DNA of 17,684 nucleotides, from positions 1 to 17,684 of the forward strand of contig CAYPTI010000027.1 in assembly GCA_964413525.1 (NCBI GenBank), written 5' to 3'. This DNA comes from CAYPTI01 sp964413525 [NCBI: uncultured bacterium] (GTDB taxonomy: Bacteria; T1Sed10-126). The notes under the pieces were generated by a model. The model was not told where the DNA came from and made no database searches. It was given only the letters and a program-made list of their open reading frames with translations. Positions 6,948 to 14,745 of this stretch are shown one piece after another (positions within the stretch are counted from its first letter, which is position 1; the number at the start of each line of letters is the position of its first letter). Position numbers and translations under genes: made by a program.

Positions 6948-7107
6948 AACGCCTCGGTTTGTCCCGTCGGCCAGGCGCCCGCGATCATCCGGTCGACGGT
7001 AAGAACGGGAAGAATAACAAGCCTTTCCAACGAAATGCAGGTTCAAGCTCAAACGACAAAAGGAAACGGTCCCCTCGGAACAACACGGCCTTCCCGGAAG
7101 GTCGACG

Positions 7108-8136
7108 TCACCGGGGGGATTCGGAGAACTTCCCGGGTCGCCTTCCGAGGAGTCGCCGGATGATCGAAACCACGTCCCGGCGCAGGGTCTCATTGGACAG
7201 GCCGGCCTCCGAGGCCAGCTTCAGGGCCCCGCCCATGGCCACTCCTTCCTTGGCTTCCCCGGCTTCGTACCCTGCGAGGGTCGGGTGGTCGGACCGGTGG
7301 AATGCCGGATCGGATATCGTCAGTGAAACCCGGAACCGATCGGCCATGCTGTCCAGATCGACGGATTCATCCCGGTGGACAAACACCGTGGTCGCGAGCT
7401 GTAGCGGATCCCTGACCTCCAGTTCGCGAAGCAGGGCGGCTGCCGTGAGCATCTGGGTGCCCCCGGCGAGCGTCACCGGGATCCCGCGGTCCCGGGCCCC
7501 GGCAACGAGCCCCGTCACCACCGTCAACACCGGGTCCCCCATCGTACGGAGGGCCTCGACGGGCCGGCCGGCCAGCGTCCCTCGCTCAAGTCCGCTGGCG
7601 CTCAGACCCTCGTGAACCACCGATTCTTTTTGCTCCGTCGGATTGTCGGGAAGGGACGAGGAGACGCTCCCGGAAACTCCCAGGGCCCGGAGAACCCCGA
7701 GGGCGGTGGTGGTTCCGCCGGGGATTGACTCCCCAACCATCAACCGGTCGGTTTCGTCGGCCAGCCGACGTCCCAGGTTCCGAGCCGCGGTGAGCACGGC
7801 CGCCGCCTCGGGAACCGGTTCCGGCCCCCGAATGTCCCCCCCGGGGGAGGCCCCGAGCGAACGGGTCTCGACCGCCGCCGGAACGGTTATCCCCGCGTCG
7901 ACAACCGTGAGGTCAAACCCGACCCGATCCCGCACGGCCCGGGTGATGACGGCGGGCGTCACACAGCCGGACGGACTTACGGGAATTTCATCCGATGTAT
8001 CCGGGGTTCCCGTCGCCACCAGTTCGGCGTCGAGGGACGGGGTCCGGTCCATGACCTCCGGGTTGGCTCCCGCGGCGCTGATGCCCGGAATTCGTGCCGT
8101 CTCCGTGGTCCCGACAACCAGAACCAGCCGGGTCAT
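7108..8136 (-). CDS. cobT: CobT-like nicotinate-nucleotide phosphoribosyltransferase (UPF0284/TIGR00303 type)
   Basis: A 342-residue protein of the archaeal/cyanobacterial CobT-like family, proposed to act in making the lower ligand nucleotide of cobamides from nicotinate mononucleotide and a base. Family blocks seen are GISAAGANPE near the N-terminus, VSPSGCVTPAVITRAV, GESIPGGTTTALGVL (135-149), SSSLPDNPTEQK, VTLAGGTQMLTAAA (221-234) and AGEAKEGVAMGGAL (291-304). The wording is close to what I remember of haloarchaeal members. The start is uncertain: the conserved N-terminus MTRLVLVVG begins at 8136 but has no good ribosome-binding site. An in-frame ATG at 8214, only 6 nt after the upstream gene's stop, would add 26 unconserved residues and allow translational coupling. 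No other cobamide genes are in the window. Confidence 0.85.
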   Translation of the reverse strand: MTRLVLVVGTTETARIPGISAAGANPEVMDRTPSLDAELVATGTPDTSDEIPVSPSGCVTPAVITRAVRDRVGFDLTVVDAGITVPAAVETRSLGASPGGDIRGPEPVPEAAAVLTAARNLGRRLADETDRLMVGESIPGGTTTALGVLRALGVSGSVSSSLPDNPTEQKESVVHEGLSASGLERGTLAGRPVEALRTMGDPVLTVVTGLVAGARDRGIPVTLAGGTQMLTAAALLRELEVRDPLQLATTVFVHRDESVDLDSMADRFRVSLTISDPAFHRSDHPTLAGYEAGEAKEGVAMGGALKLASEAGLSNETLRRDVVSIIRRLLGRRPGKFSESPR

Positions 8137-8220
8137 TTGACGAACGTGATACGGTCGTCGTCCCTCATCGCCCGAGACATCGGAAGGAACCCCGGGTCGA
8201 ATCCCACCGTCCATTCCCTC

Positions 8221-8826
8221 TCAGGCACCGTTGTTTTGTTCATCAAGCACCGTTTCGTATCGAGTTTCCAGCATCCCGACGAACAAAAACATGTGACCGA
8301 TCAGTTCCGTCATCTCCTCGACATACCGTTTGTGTCTCCAGTGATAATCCTCTCCGAACAGCGGTTCCAACAGCGGTCCATGGCCGAGCAACTGAGAAAA
8401 CATCACCACGATCAAAAACCCGCACCACAACCAGACCATCGACCGGGTGTCGGAACATTCCAGCACCTGGTTCCAGAGTTCGGATCGGTGCTTGAAAAGA
8501 ACGAGGACCATGATCAGGACGAGGAAAGCCATGGGCAGCTTCCAGCCCCAGAATGGATTCAGCCGATCCAGGTGGAAGTCCAGTTCCCGGATCAACGCCG
8601 CTCCGCTCAGAAACGCAAACAGAATCATCAGCAACCTCAGCCGTTCGTACCGCCAGCTCCAGGTCGCGAACCCGGCTGCAATGGCCAGCAAAAGACCTTC
8701 CTGAATAAATTCAACCGGACCCACTTCGGCCAGAAAATTGGACCAGTGGCTCAGTTCCCGAAGGAGGAGCAGCACGGCAAGCATACAAACCGAGTAGACC
8801 GTATAGCGGACGTACAAGGAGTTCAT
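8221..8826 (-). CDS. Polytopic membrane protein of unknown function
   Basis: A 201-residue protein I do not recognise. Hydrophobic spans lie at roughly residues 8-23, 38-56, 64-79, 97-111, 129-147 and 172-186, so six or so membrane helices are likely. Charged and histidine-bearing motifs sit at or in these helices: EFIQEG (39-44), RELDFHLDR (80-88), GHGPLLEP (148-155) and EEMTELIGH (170-178). Such buried Glu/Asp/His groups often mean an enzyme or an ion-binding protein, but that is only inference. The ATG at 8824-8826 is chosen because GGGGAG lies 8 nt upstream; the frame stays open to 8931 without a better start. It precedes the CobT-like gene, possibly with only 6 nt between them, so the two may be functionally linked. 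Confidence 0.75.
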   Translation of the reverse strand: MNSLYVRYTVYSVCMLAVLLLLRELSHWSNFLAEVGPVEFIQEGLLLAIAAGFATWSWRYERLRLLMILFAFLSGAALIRELDFHLDRLNPFWGWKLPMAFLVLIMVLVLFKHRSELWNQVLECSDTRSMVWLWCGFLIVVMFSQLLGHGPLLEPLFGEDYHWRHKRYVEEMTELIGHMFLFVGMLETRYETVLDEQNNGA

Positions 8827-9068
8827 TCGCAGGCTCCCCGGGAGAATTGGCCGAAGCCTTTTCTTCCAACCTATCAGCCTTCCGTCGATCTCCAAGAACC
8901 TTCCCGTCCGGCGAGCAATCAATTCGGGCATCCTTTACGGCAACAGCACGTCCGAGACGGAGGGCGATCAAGGACAGGGAGACGACGGAGCCGCAAGTTG
9001 TTCAGGGTCGAGGAGGGGATTCGGCGTTCGGTGGGTCAACGTCCCTCGTTCAAACCACCCGGGGAAGG

Positions 9069-10013
9069 TTAATCGAGGACGTCGTTGAGTTCATCTCCGG
9101 AGCCCATCATGATGGCCAGCAGGGCCTTCTGAATGTGGAGCCGGTTTTCGGCCTGGTCGAACACCAGGGAATGAGGGCCGTCCATCACGGCGTCGGTAAT
9201 TTCCTCTCCCCGATGGGCTGGCAGACAGTGCAGAACCCCCACGTCATCAGCGGCCCGGTCGAGCAGATCCTCGTTCACCTGATAGGACTGAAAGTCGGTT
9301 TGACGCCGGTCGGCTTCCTCTTCATCCCCCATGCTGGTCCAGACGTCCGTGTACACAAATTGGGCCCCTTCAACGGCCTGTTCGGGGGCCGTTACCTGCT
9401 GAATCGGGGCTCCCCGATCAAGCAGCGATTCAAACAGGGTTTCGTCCGGTTCGTATCCGTCGGGGGCGGAAATGGTCAGCGGCAGGTCCAGCAACCAGGA
9501 TCCAACCATGAGGCTGTGGCAGACGTTGTTGCCGTCCCCGAGGTAGACAAGGTGGGGTTGGGTTTCGTCCGTCTGCCGGATGATGGTGTAGTAATCCGCC
9601 AGGGCCTGGCAGGGGTGAGCGAAGTCCGTCAGGGCGTTGATCACCGGGACGGAGGCGTATTCGGCCAGGGACTCCACCCGGTCGTGACCGAAGGTTCGGC
9701 AGATCATGCCGTCCACGTACCGCGACAGGGTCCGGGAGGTGTCGGGAATCGACTCGCCCCGGGCGAGCTGGATGTCGTCCTTGCTCAGGTAAACGGCGTG
9801 CCCGCCAAGCTGCTCCATGGCCACTTCAAACGAAACCCGCGTCCGGGTTGACGGTTTTTCAAAAATCATCCCAAGACGTTTCCGTTCACACAGGGACAAT
9901 TCCTGATGACGGATCCGATCGGCCAGCCCGAACAGGTTTCGGAGCTGGTCGCCGGTCAAAAATTCCAGCGTGAGAAGGTGGGGTGGAAATTCCTCAACAA
10001 GACTGCGGCTCAT
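9069..10013 (-). CDS. argF: Ornithine carbamoyltransferase
   Basis: Makes citrulline from ornithine and carbamoyl phosphate in the cytoplasm, usually as a trimer. At 314 residues the length is standard. The carbamoyl-phosphate loop STRTR (55-59), HPCQ (133-136), LGDGNNVCHSL (158-168), the ornithine loop SMGDE (227-231) and HCLPAHRGEE (262-271) are all intact; SMGDE plus HCLP separates it from aspartate carbamoyltransferase. The ATG at 10011-10013 has GGGAGGG 8 nt upstream. It is the third gene of the ACT-gloB-argF run, 53 nt after gloB. The following gene is 242 bp away, so the transcript probably ends here. argG and argH lie further down the same strand. Confidence 0.97.
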   Translation of the reverse strand: MSRSLVEEFPPHLLTLEFLTGDQLRNLFGLADRIRHQELSLCERKRLGMIFEKPSTRTRVSFEVAMEQLGGHAVYLSKDDIQLARGESIPDTSRTLSRYVDGMICRTFGHDRVESLAEYASVPVINALTDFAHPCQALADYYTIIRQTDETQPHLVYLGDGNNVCHSLMVGSWLLDLPLTISAPDGYEPDETLFESLLDRGAPIQQVTAPEQAVEGAQFVYTDVWTSMGDEEEADRRQTDFQSYQVNEDLLDRAADDVGVLHCLPAHRGEEITDAVMDGPHSLVFDQAENRLHIQKALLAIMMGSGDELNDVLD

Positions 10014-10066
10014 GGTTGGTTCCCTCCCGGGAGCGGATGGACCGTCGGATCAGGACCGTGCGTTCG

Positions 10067-10816
10067 TTACCAGTTGTTGCGCCGTCTGCGGACCTCCCGG
10101 AACCGTTCCCAGGGCGAAGCCTCCGCCATTTCCAGGGCACCGGCCAGCCGGTCGTCGTTGAACCGAAAGAAGGGATTATAGCGCTTTTCCTCCTCCAGCG
10201 TCGAGAACACCGGACCGGTAGCGGACCGGACATCGTCCCGTTTCGACGCCGCGGCCTGGTTGTTCGACTCAAGGTTCAGGGCGAAGGATAGGTTTCGGTT
10301 GGCGTAGTCGTGTCCCGGGCACAGGGTCAGGGACTCCGGCAAGTCCACGATCACATCGCGGAAGGACTCGAACAGCTCCCGGGTGTCTCCTCCGAACTTG
10401 GGGTTACCGCATCCGGCCAGAAACACCGTGTCCCCGCTGAACAGAGCCTCCCCGGTCATCAGACAGATGCTCCCGGACGTGTGTCCGGGCGTGTGGAGCA
10501 CGTCCACGGACAACCCATCCACCTGCAGATTGTCCCCGTGATCCACCGTCCGATCGACGTCCGAGATTCGGGAGCGTTCCTCCGGGTGACAGACCAGTTC
10601 GGCTTCGGACCGACGGAGAAAGTCGCGGTTGCCGGAGGTATGATCGCCGTGGCCGTGGGTGTTAACCACCCACCGGACCGTCAGGTTCGTCCGGTCGAGA
10701 CAGCTACGGACTTCCTCCCGGGCGACCGGATCGAGCAGGAGGGCTTCTCCCCCGGGTTCGTCATACAGAACGTAGGAGAAGTTATCGCTGCGGGAGGACT
10801 GCAGAACCTCGTACAT
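10067..10816 (-). CDS. gloB: Glyoxalase II (hydroxyacylglutathione hydrolase)
   Basis: A metallo-beta-lactamase-fold hydrolase that splits lactoylglutathione to lactate and glutathione, ending methylglyoxal detoxification. The di-metal ligands are visible: THGHGDH (53-59), HTPGH (108-112), SGDTVF with Asp129, and CPGHDYANRN with His169. The C-terminal family part NLSFALNLESNN (175-186) and YNPFFRFND, which contact glutathione, are also present, supporting GloB over a general MBL protein. Its 249 residues fit the family. It starts 9 nt after the ACT-domain gene stop, with only a weak ribosome-binding site (GAGCGG), so translation is probably coupled. A GST and a thioredoxin at the left edge are in keeping with glutathione use. 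Confidence 0.93.
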   Translation of the reverse strand: MYEVLQSSRSDNFSYVLYDEPGGEALLLDPVAREEVRSCLDRTNLTVRWVVNTHGHGDHTSGNRDFLRRSEAELVCHPEERSRISDVDRTVDHGDNLQVDGLSVDVLHTPGHTSGSICLMTGEALFSGDTVFLAGCGNPKFGGDTRELFESFRDVIVDLPESLTLCPGHDYANRNLSFALNLESNNQAAASKRDDVRSATGPVFSTLEEEKRYNPFFRFNDDRLAGALEMAEASPWERFREVRRRRNNW

Positions 10817-10825
10817 GGGAGCCGC

Positions 10826-11230
10826 TCAGTGTCCGTCCTCCGACAGCAGATCCATGGCTTCCTGGGCCCGTTCGGTGCGGATGATCATGAGGCCCTTCTT
10901 CTGGGAGGGACTGGCCGTGCAGTAGGCGTACTCGATGTTGATGTCCTGGTTGGCGAGCCGTTCGGCGATCTCGGCCAGGGCCCCCGGCTTGTTTTCAAGC
11001 TCCACGGTGAGCACGTCGTTTTCCACCACGAGCAACCCCTGTTCCTCCAGCCGGTGTATGGCCTCTCCGGGTTTGTCCACCAGCATCCGGACCACCGCGT
11101 GGTCCACGGTGTCCGATACGGTCATGGCGAGAATGTTAATTTTGTCCTCCTGGAGCTGGCTGGTCACGTCGGCCAGGGTGCCCGGACGGTTGGCAAGAAA
11201 AATCGAAATCTGCTTTCGTACGTTGATCAT
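10826..11230 (-). CDS. Stand-alone tandem ACT-domain protein
   Basis: A 134-residue protein made of two ACT domains and nothing else. The first, KQISIFLANRPGTLADV (6-22) onward to about 68, and the second, LTVELENKPGALAEIAERL (74-92) onward to about 130, each contain the NRPG/NKPG turn where ACT dimers bind amino acids. It resembles the small COG4747-type ACT proteins, not the full acetolactate synthase regulatory subunit. Such proteins sense amino acids; the partner is unknown. It leads a run with gloB and argF, which makes an arginine- or ornithine-related ligand an attractive but untested idea. The ATG at 11228-11230 has GAGGAGG 8 nt upstream, and a promoter lies further upstream. Confidence 0.9.
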   Translation of the reverse strand: MINVRKQISIFLANRPGTLADVTSQLQEDKINILAMTVSDTVDHAVVRMLVDKPGEAIHRLEEQGLLVVENDVLTVELENKPGALAEIAERLANQDINIEYAYCTASPSQKKGLMIIRTERAQEAMDLLSEDGH

Positions 11231-11265
11231 GGTGTGAACCTCCTCGTAGTTTTAATTCTTCCCTA

Positions 11266-11294
11266 ACTATACTGAACAACCCGTTGCTGACCAA
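11266..11294 (-). promoter_or_regulatory. Sigma70-like promoter for ACT-gloB-argF
   Basis: Read on the minus strand, TTGGTC (11289-11294) and TATAGT (11266-11271) are separated by exactly 17 bp. The -10 matches consensus at five of six bases, the -35 at three. It lies about 35 bp before the ACT gene start, in the 74-bp gap after the CPBP protease gene. A 6-bp hairpin CCGTTG / CAACGG (11281-11286 and 11292-11297) overlaps the -35 and may be a weak terminator of the upstream gene or an operator. Confidence 0.6.
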
Positions 11295-11304
11295 CGGTCC
11301 TGAC

Positions 11305-12228
11305 TCAGGCAAGGGCAAAAATGAACAGCAAACTGATCCCGTTATGGACCGCGTGCATCGCAACCACCACCAGCAGCGAACCGGTCCGTTCGTAGGACCG
11401 GGCAAATAGATACCCGACGACCACCAGCGGGAACACGGTCGTGGGATCCAGGTGGATGAACCCAAAGATCAGAGCGCTGGCCAGGCCGGCTTCCCGGGAC
11501 GACAACCATTCCCGAAGGTTTCGGTACAGGAGCCCTCGAAAGAAAAACTCTTCCCCCAGTGGAGCCAAAAACACCAGGATGGAAACAAACGCGAACAGCT
11601 GCCAGGGTTCCTCGGAGACGAACAGCAGCTCGACGTTCATCGGGGTCATGTCCTCCCAGCCGAGCCATTGCACGAGCATGCCGTTGACCAGGAGTGCCCC
11701 CAGGATCCACGGAACCGCCCGCAGGTACTCGAGAACCCCCCGGCCAACCCCGTATAGAGCGGGCAACTCCCCCAGGATCCACCGTCCCAGCCGGCCCGGA
11801 TGTTCCCACCGGATCAGGCCGATCGATCCCAGCAGCAGAACCAGCTGCAGGCCGAGGGTGCTGATAATCAACCCGTACACGAGCGGAATCGTCGCCGTCC
11901 CAACCAGAAACAAGATCAGTAGCTGGCTGATAAAAAACGCATTCAGCGCCCAGAGCCCGATTCCGGTCAGCCCCCGGAACCCCCAGCGTCCAAGGGTTCT
12001 CCAGGCATACCGTGACGGGGAGTGGAGGATGTAGGTCCCTCCGCTGGCGAGCAGCAGCCCAACCAGCCCGATCAGCATCCTGTCATCGATCTGATCGAAC
12101 CCCATGTCCGGGGCCGCCGGGGAGGGCATAACCAGCTCCAGGTTCGGCTGCATCGCCAGCCCGATCCAGCCGACGGTAACCCCGGAAAAAACAACCAACC
12201 CGCTTACCAACCAGCGGTTCACTGGCAT
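11305..12228 (-). CDS. CPBP-family intramembrane metalloprotease
   Basis: A 307-residue polytopic membrane protein with the CAAX-protease/bacteriocin-processing (CPBP, Abi) motifs. These are EEFFFRG (226-232) with the paired catalytic glutamates and arginine, FGFIHL with His259, and HAVHNG (292-297). Six to eight hydrophobic helices surround these. The N-terminal half is a hydrophobic extension not typical of the minimal domain. Substrate unknown; members include prenyl-protein proteases and immunity factors. The ATG at 12226-12228 is preferred; a TTG at 12282 would add 18 residues but reads into the divergent promoter region. The gene is divergent from the acyl-CoA dehydrogenase and lies upstream of the ACT gene, which has its own promoter. 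Confidence 0.88.
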   Translation of the reverse strand: MPVNRWLVSGLVVFSGVTVGWIGLAMQPNLELVMPSPAAPDMGFDQIDDRMLIGLVGLLLASGGTYILHSPSRYAWRTLGRWGFRGLTGIGLWALNAFFISQLLILFLVGTATIPLVYGLIISTLGLQLVLLLGSIGLIRWEHPGRLGRWILGELPALYGVGRGVLEYLRAVPWILGALLVNGMLVQWLGWEDMTPMNVELLFVSEEPWQLFAFVSILVFLAPLGEEFFFRGLLYRNLREWLSSREAGLASALIFGFIHLDPTTVFPLVVVGYLFARSYERTGSLLVVVAMHAVHNGISLLFIFALA

Positions 12229-12293
12229 CACGTTCCCGTCCGGAAGAATCGTTTGACGAGCGTTGCCCGATCCCTCCCCCAACGAGGTTCGGG

Positions 12294-12314
12294 CCGACTC
12301 AGTCGGGCTATACT
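12294..12314 (+). promoter_or_regulatory. Palindrome and -10 box before the acyl-CoA dehydrogenase
   Basis: CCGACT (12294-12299), a central C, and AGTCGG (12301-12306) form a perfect 6-1-6 palindrome. TATACT (12309-12314), a five-of-six match to the -10 consensus, starts 2 bp later, about 50 bp before the start codon. No good -35 is present, and the palindrome falls in the spacer, a common place for a repressor or an activator that replaces the -35. The gap is shared with the divergent protease gene, which one regulator could also control. Confidence 0.5.
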
Positions 12315-12361
12315 ATGGAACCCAAGCATACTTAGAAAACCGACCGGAGGGGATTCCGTCC

Positions 12362-13981
12362 ATGGAACGGTTCACGCAGACCCCACCCGAGCCGGATCAT
12401 CCGCTGGAGTCCGACCGTTTATTCATCAACGTCCTCCACCGCTGGCTGGACGATGACCGGCGCCAGACTCTCTGGCCGGACCTCGAAGCCATCGGGGAAC
12501 GCTGCACCGGGGAACTCTACCACCAACAGATCGAGGAGCGAGACCGGGAACCGGAACTCATCCGCTGGGACGCCTGGGGGAACCGGGTGGACCGCATCCG
12601 GGAGACCCCGCTCTGGAAACGGGCCCGGGAGCTGGCGGTCAACCGGGGGCTGGTCCGGGACGTTCACGAGGAGGGAGCCGACGCCCTGAGCCGGATCGAA
12701 CAGCTGGCCAAAGTCCACCTGTTTCATCCCTCCACCGCGATGTATTCTTGCCCGCTGGCCATGACCGACGGCGCCGCCGTGACCCTGAATGAAACCGGCC
12801 CCGAGGATCTCCGAGACCAGTGTGTCTCCCACGTCGCCGCCGAGGACGTGGACTCCTTCTGGGAGAGCGGCCAGTGGATGACCGAAACCGCCGGCGGCTC
12901 GGACGTGGGTCGGGCCAACACCGAAGCCGTGCGGTCCGACGGCACCTGGCGGCTGTCCGGTCGGAAGTGGTTTGCTTCGGCCGTCAACGCCGACATGAGC
13001 CTGGCCCTGGCCCGACCGGCCGGAAACCCCGGAGGAGGCGAGGGGCTGGCGCTGTTTTTTCTCCGGCTGGATTCCTCCGCCGGCCCGCCGGAGGGGATCC
13101 GGATGCTCCGGCTGAAGGAAAAGCTCGGAACCCGGGCCCTGCCGACCGCGGAGGTGGAACTGGACGGGGCCCCGGCCCGTCTGATCGGGAAACCGCGGGA
13201 GGGCGTACGCCGGATGGCTCCCATGCTCAACGTGACCCGGACCTGGAATTCGATCACCGCCGTCTCCACGCTGGGACGGGGACTGGCCCTGCTGAAGGAT
13301 TTCGCCCGCAAGCGAACCGTATTCGACAAAGACCTGGCCGACCAACCCCTGTTCCGGACCGTCCTGAACCGGCTGGAAACGGATTACTGCGCCACCATGA
13401 CTCTGACCGCCCGAACCGCTCATCTCCTGGGACGGGCCTATACCGAACAGGACGAGGAGGCCCGGAACCTCATCCCCCTGCTGGCCTCGGTGACCAAGCT
13501 CTACACCGCCAAGATCTGCGTTCGGGACATCAGCGAAATTCTGGAATCCTTCGGGGGGGCCGGGTACGTGGAGGACACCGGGATCCCGATGTTGCTTCGG
13601 GACGCTCAGGTCTTGCCCGTGTGGGAGGGCCCGACCAACGTACTGGCCCTCGAAACCCTGCGCAGCCTCGGGCGATGCGACGGCCTGGGCTGGTTGGAAA
13701 GCGAGCTTGACGACATCGACGGGCCCGGGGTGCTACGGGAGCAGGGGCGGGGGCTGGGGTCCTGGCTGGAACAGACCCGGGGCGACACCGAGCGGCGACA
13801 GGCCGAGAGCCGCCGCTGGGCCGTGGGCCTGGGAAGGTTGCTGGCCGGGGTTGAGCTCGTTCGGCAGGTTCACCACAACCGATCCCACGGCCGCGACGGA
13901 CCCTGCGTCCGAACGGTCGACCGGTTTCTGGACCGGTTGAGCTTCGATCCGGACGACCCGGTCGGAATCAACCCGCTCTGA
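12362..13981 (+). CDS. AidB-like acyl-CoA dehydrogenase
   Basis: A 539-residue FAD enzyme of the AidB branch of acyl-CoA dehydrogenases, longer than the ~380-residue beta-oxidation enzymes. Diagnostic segments are QWMTETAGGSDVG (171-183), WRLSGRKWFASAVNAD, LKEKLGTRALPTAEVELDGA, NVTRTWNSI and FGGAGYVEDTGIPMLLRD followed by VLPVWEGPTNVLALETL (ending near 433). E. coli AidB belongs to the alkylation-damage response and has weak isovaleryl-CoA dehydrogenase activity; whether this protein acts on acyl-CoA or nucleic acid is not known. The ATG at 12362 is chosen over a TTG at 12263 because GGAGGGG (12346-12352) sits 9 nt upstream and the extra N-terminus is not family-like. It is divergent from the CPBP gene. 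Confidence 0.92.
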   Translation: MERFTQTPPEPDHPLESDRLFINVLHRWLDDDRRQTLWPDLEAIGERCTGELYHQQIEERDREPELIRWDAWGNRVDRIRETPLWKRARELAVNRGLVRDVHEEGADALSRIEQLAKVHLFHPSTAMYSCPLAMTDGAAVTLNETGPEDLRDQCVSHVAAEDVDSFWESGQWMTETAGGSDVGRANTEAVRSDGTWRLSGRKWFASAVNADMSLALARPAGNPGGGEGLALFFLRLDSSAGPPEGIRMLRLKEKLGTRALPTAEVELDGAPARLIGKPREGVRRMAPMLNVTRTWNSITAVSTLGRGLALLKDFARKRTVFDKDLADQPLFRTVLNRLETDYCATMTLTARTAHLLGRAYTEQDEEARNLIPLLASVTKLYTAKICVRDISEILESFGGAGYVEDTGIPMLLRDAQVLPVWEGPTNVLALETLRSLGRCDGLGWLESELDDIDGPGVLREQGRGLGSWLEQTRGDTERRQAESRRWAVGLGRLLAGVELVRQVHHNRSHGRDGPCVRTVDRFLDRLSFDPDDPVGINPL

Positions 13982-13991
13982 ACCGGTTCCG

Positions 13992-14021
13992 TTGGTGATC
14001 GGAAGGGACGGTCGGTATACT
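13992..14021 (+). promoter_or_regulatory. Promoter for the hemolysin-III gene
   Basis: TTGGTG (13992-13997) and TATACT (14016-14021) with an 18-bp spacer precede the hemolysin-III start at 14097. The -10 matches five of six bases. It begins 10 nt after the acyl-CoA dehydrogenase stop. The palindrome GAACCGGTTC (13980-13989) overlaps that stop codon, just upstream of the -35. Confidence 0.5.
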
Positions 14022-14096
14022 TCTACCCCGTTTCTGGTTGCTCAGAGACGGAAGAGATGGTCGAAGTTCCATCGTGCTCCGATCGGGGGGTGTCCC

Positions 14097-14741
14097 ATGG
14101 ATCAACTGGTTGCTTCTCTTCACGAACCGTTCAACTCGCTTTCCCACGCGGCCGGGGCCCTGCTGGGTACGGTGGGGTTCATCGTTCTTCTGGGGCTGGC
14201 GACGGGGGCACTCCAGACCGTTTCCGTCCTCCTGTACGGAGTTCCGCTGATTCTGCTGTACAGTTCCAGCGCCCTCTACCACGGGCTTCCCGTCTCCGAG
14301 CGGGCCCGGAACTGGTTTGGCCGGCTGGACAGGGCGTCCATCTATCTGCTGATCGCCGGCACCACCACCCCTCCCGCGCTGCTCGTCCTCCACGGCTGGA
14401 TCGGGTGGACGATGTTCGGACTGCTGTGGGGTTTCGCCCTGGTGGGGTTGGTCATCGCGGCGGTGGACCCGTTCCGGAGCCGCTGGAGCAACACCCTGGT
14501 GTACCTCTGCATGGGCTGGATCTCGGTGCTCTTCCTGGGCCCGTTGATCGAAGCCCTGTCCCCGGCGGGCGTCTTCTGGTGCCTGTTTGGCGGGCTGCTC
14601 TATACGGTGGGAGCCGTGATCTACGCCCTGGACCGGCCCCGGCTGATGCCGGGGGTGCTTGGGGCCCACGAACTGTGGCACATTTTTGTGCTGCTGGGGA
14701 GCGGGGCCCACTTCGTATTCATCGCCGGCTATACGCTGTAA
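14097..14741 (+). CDS. Hemolysin III / PAQR-family membrane protein
   Basis: A 214-residue seven-helix membrane protein of the hemolysin III/YqfA (PAQR) family, normal length. Family residues seen are HEPFNSLSHAAGALLG near the start, SSALYHG with the SxxxxH zinc-site histidine, RASIYLLIAGTTTP in the middle, and AHELWHIFVLLGSGAHF at the end with the paired histidines. PAQR proteins may act as zinc-dependent hydrolases or in membrane-lipid homeostasis; the hemolysin name is historical and does not imply a toxin. The ATG at 14097 is used because GGGGGGTG lies 4-11 nt upstream; a longer frame from TTG 13992 has a charged, non-homologous N-terminus. Its stop is 4 nt from the stop of the convergent deacylase. 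Confidence 0.93.
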   Translation: MDQLVASLHEPFNSLSHAAGALLGTVGFIVLLGLATGALQTVSVLLYGVPLILLYSSSALYHGLPVSERARNWFGRLDRASIYLLIAGTTTPPALLVLHGWIGWTMFGLLWGFALVGLVIAAVDPFRSRWSNTLVYLCMGWISVLFLGPLIEALSPAGVFWCLFGGLLYTVGAVIYALDRPRLMPGVLGAHELWHIFVLLGSGAHFVFIAGYTL

Positions 14742-14745
14742 GGCA

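Noticed and set aside
12419-13423. A 334-codon frame on the minus strand
   Set aside because: Antisense shadow of the acyl-CoA dehydrogenase; composition is Gly/Pro/Gln-rich with no recognisable domain.
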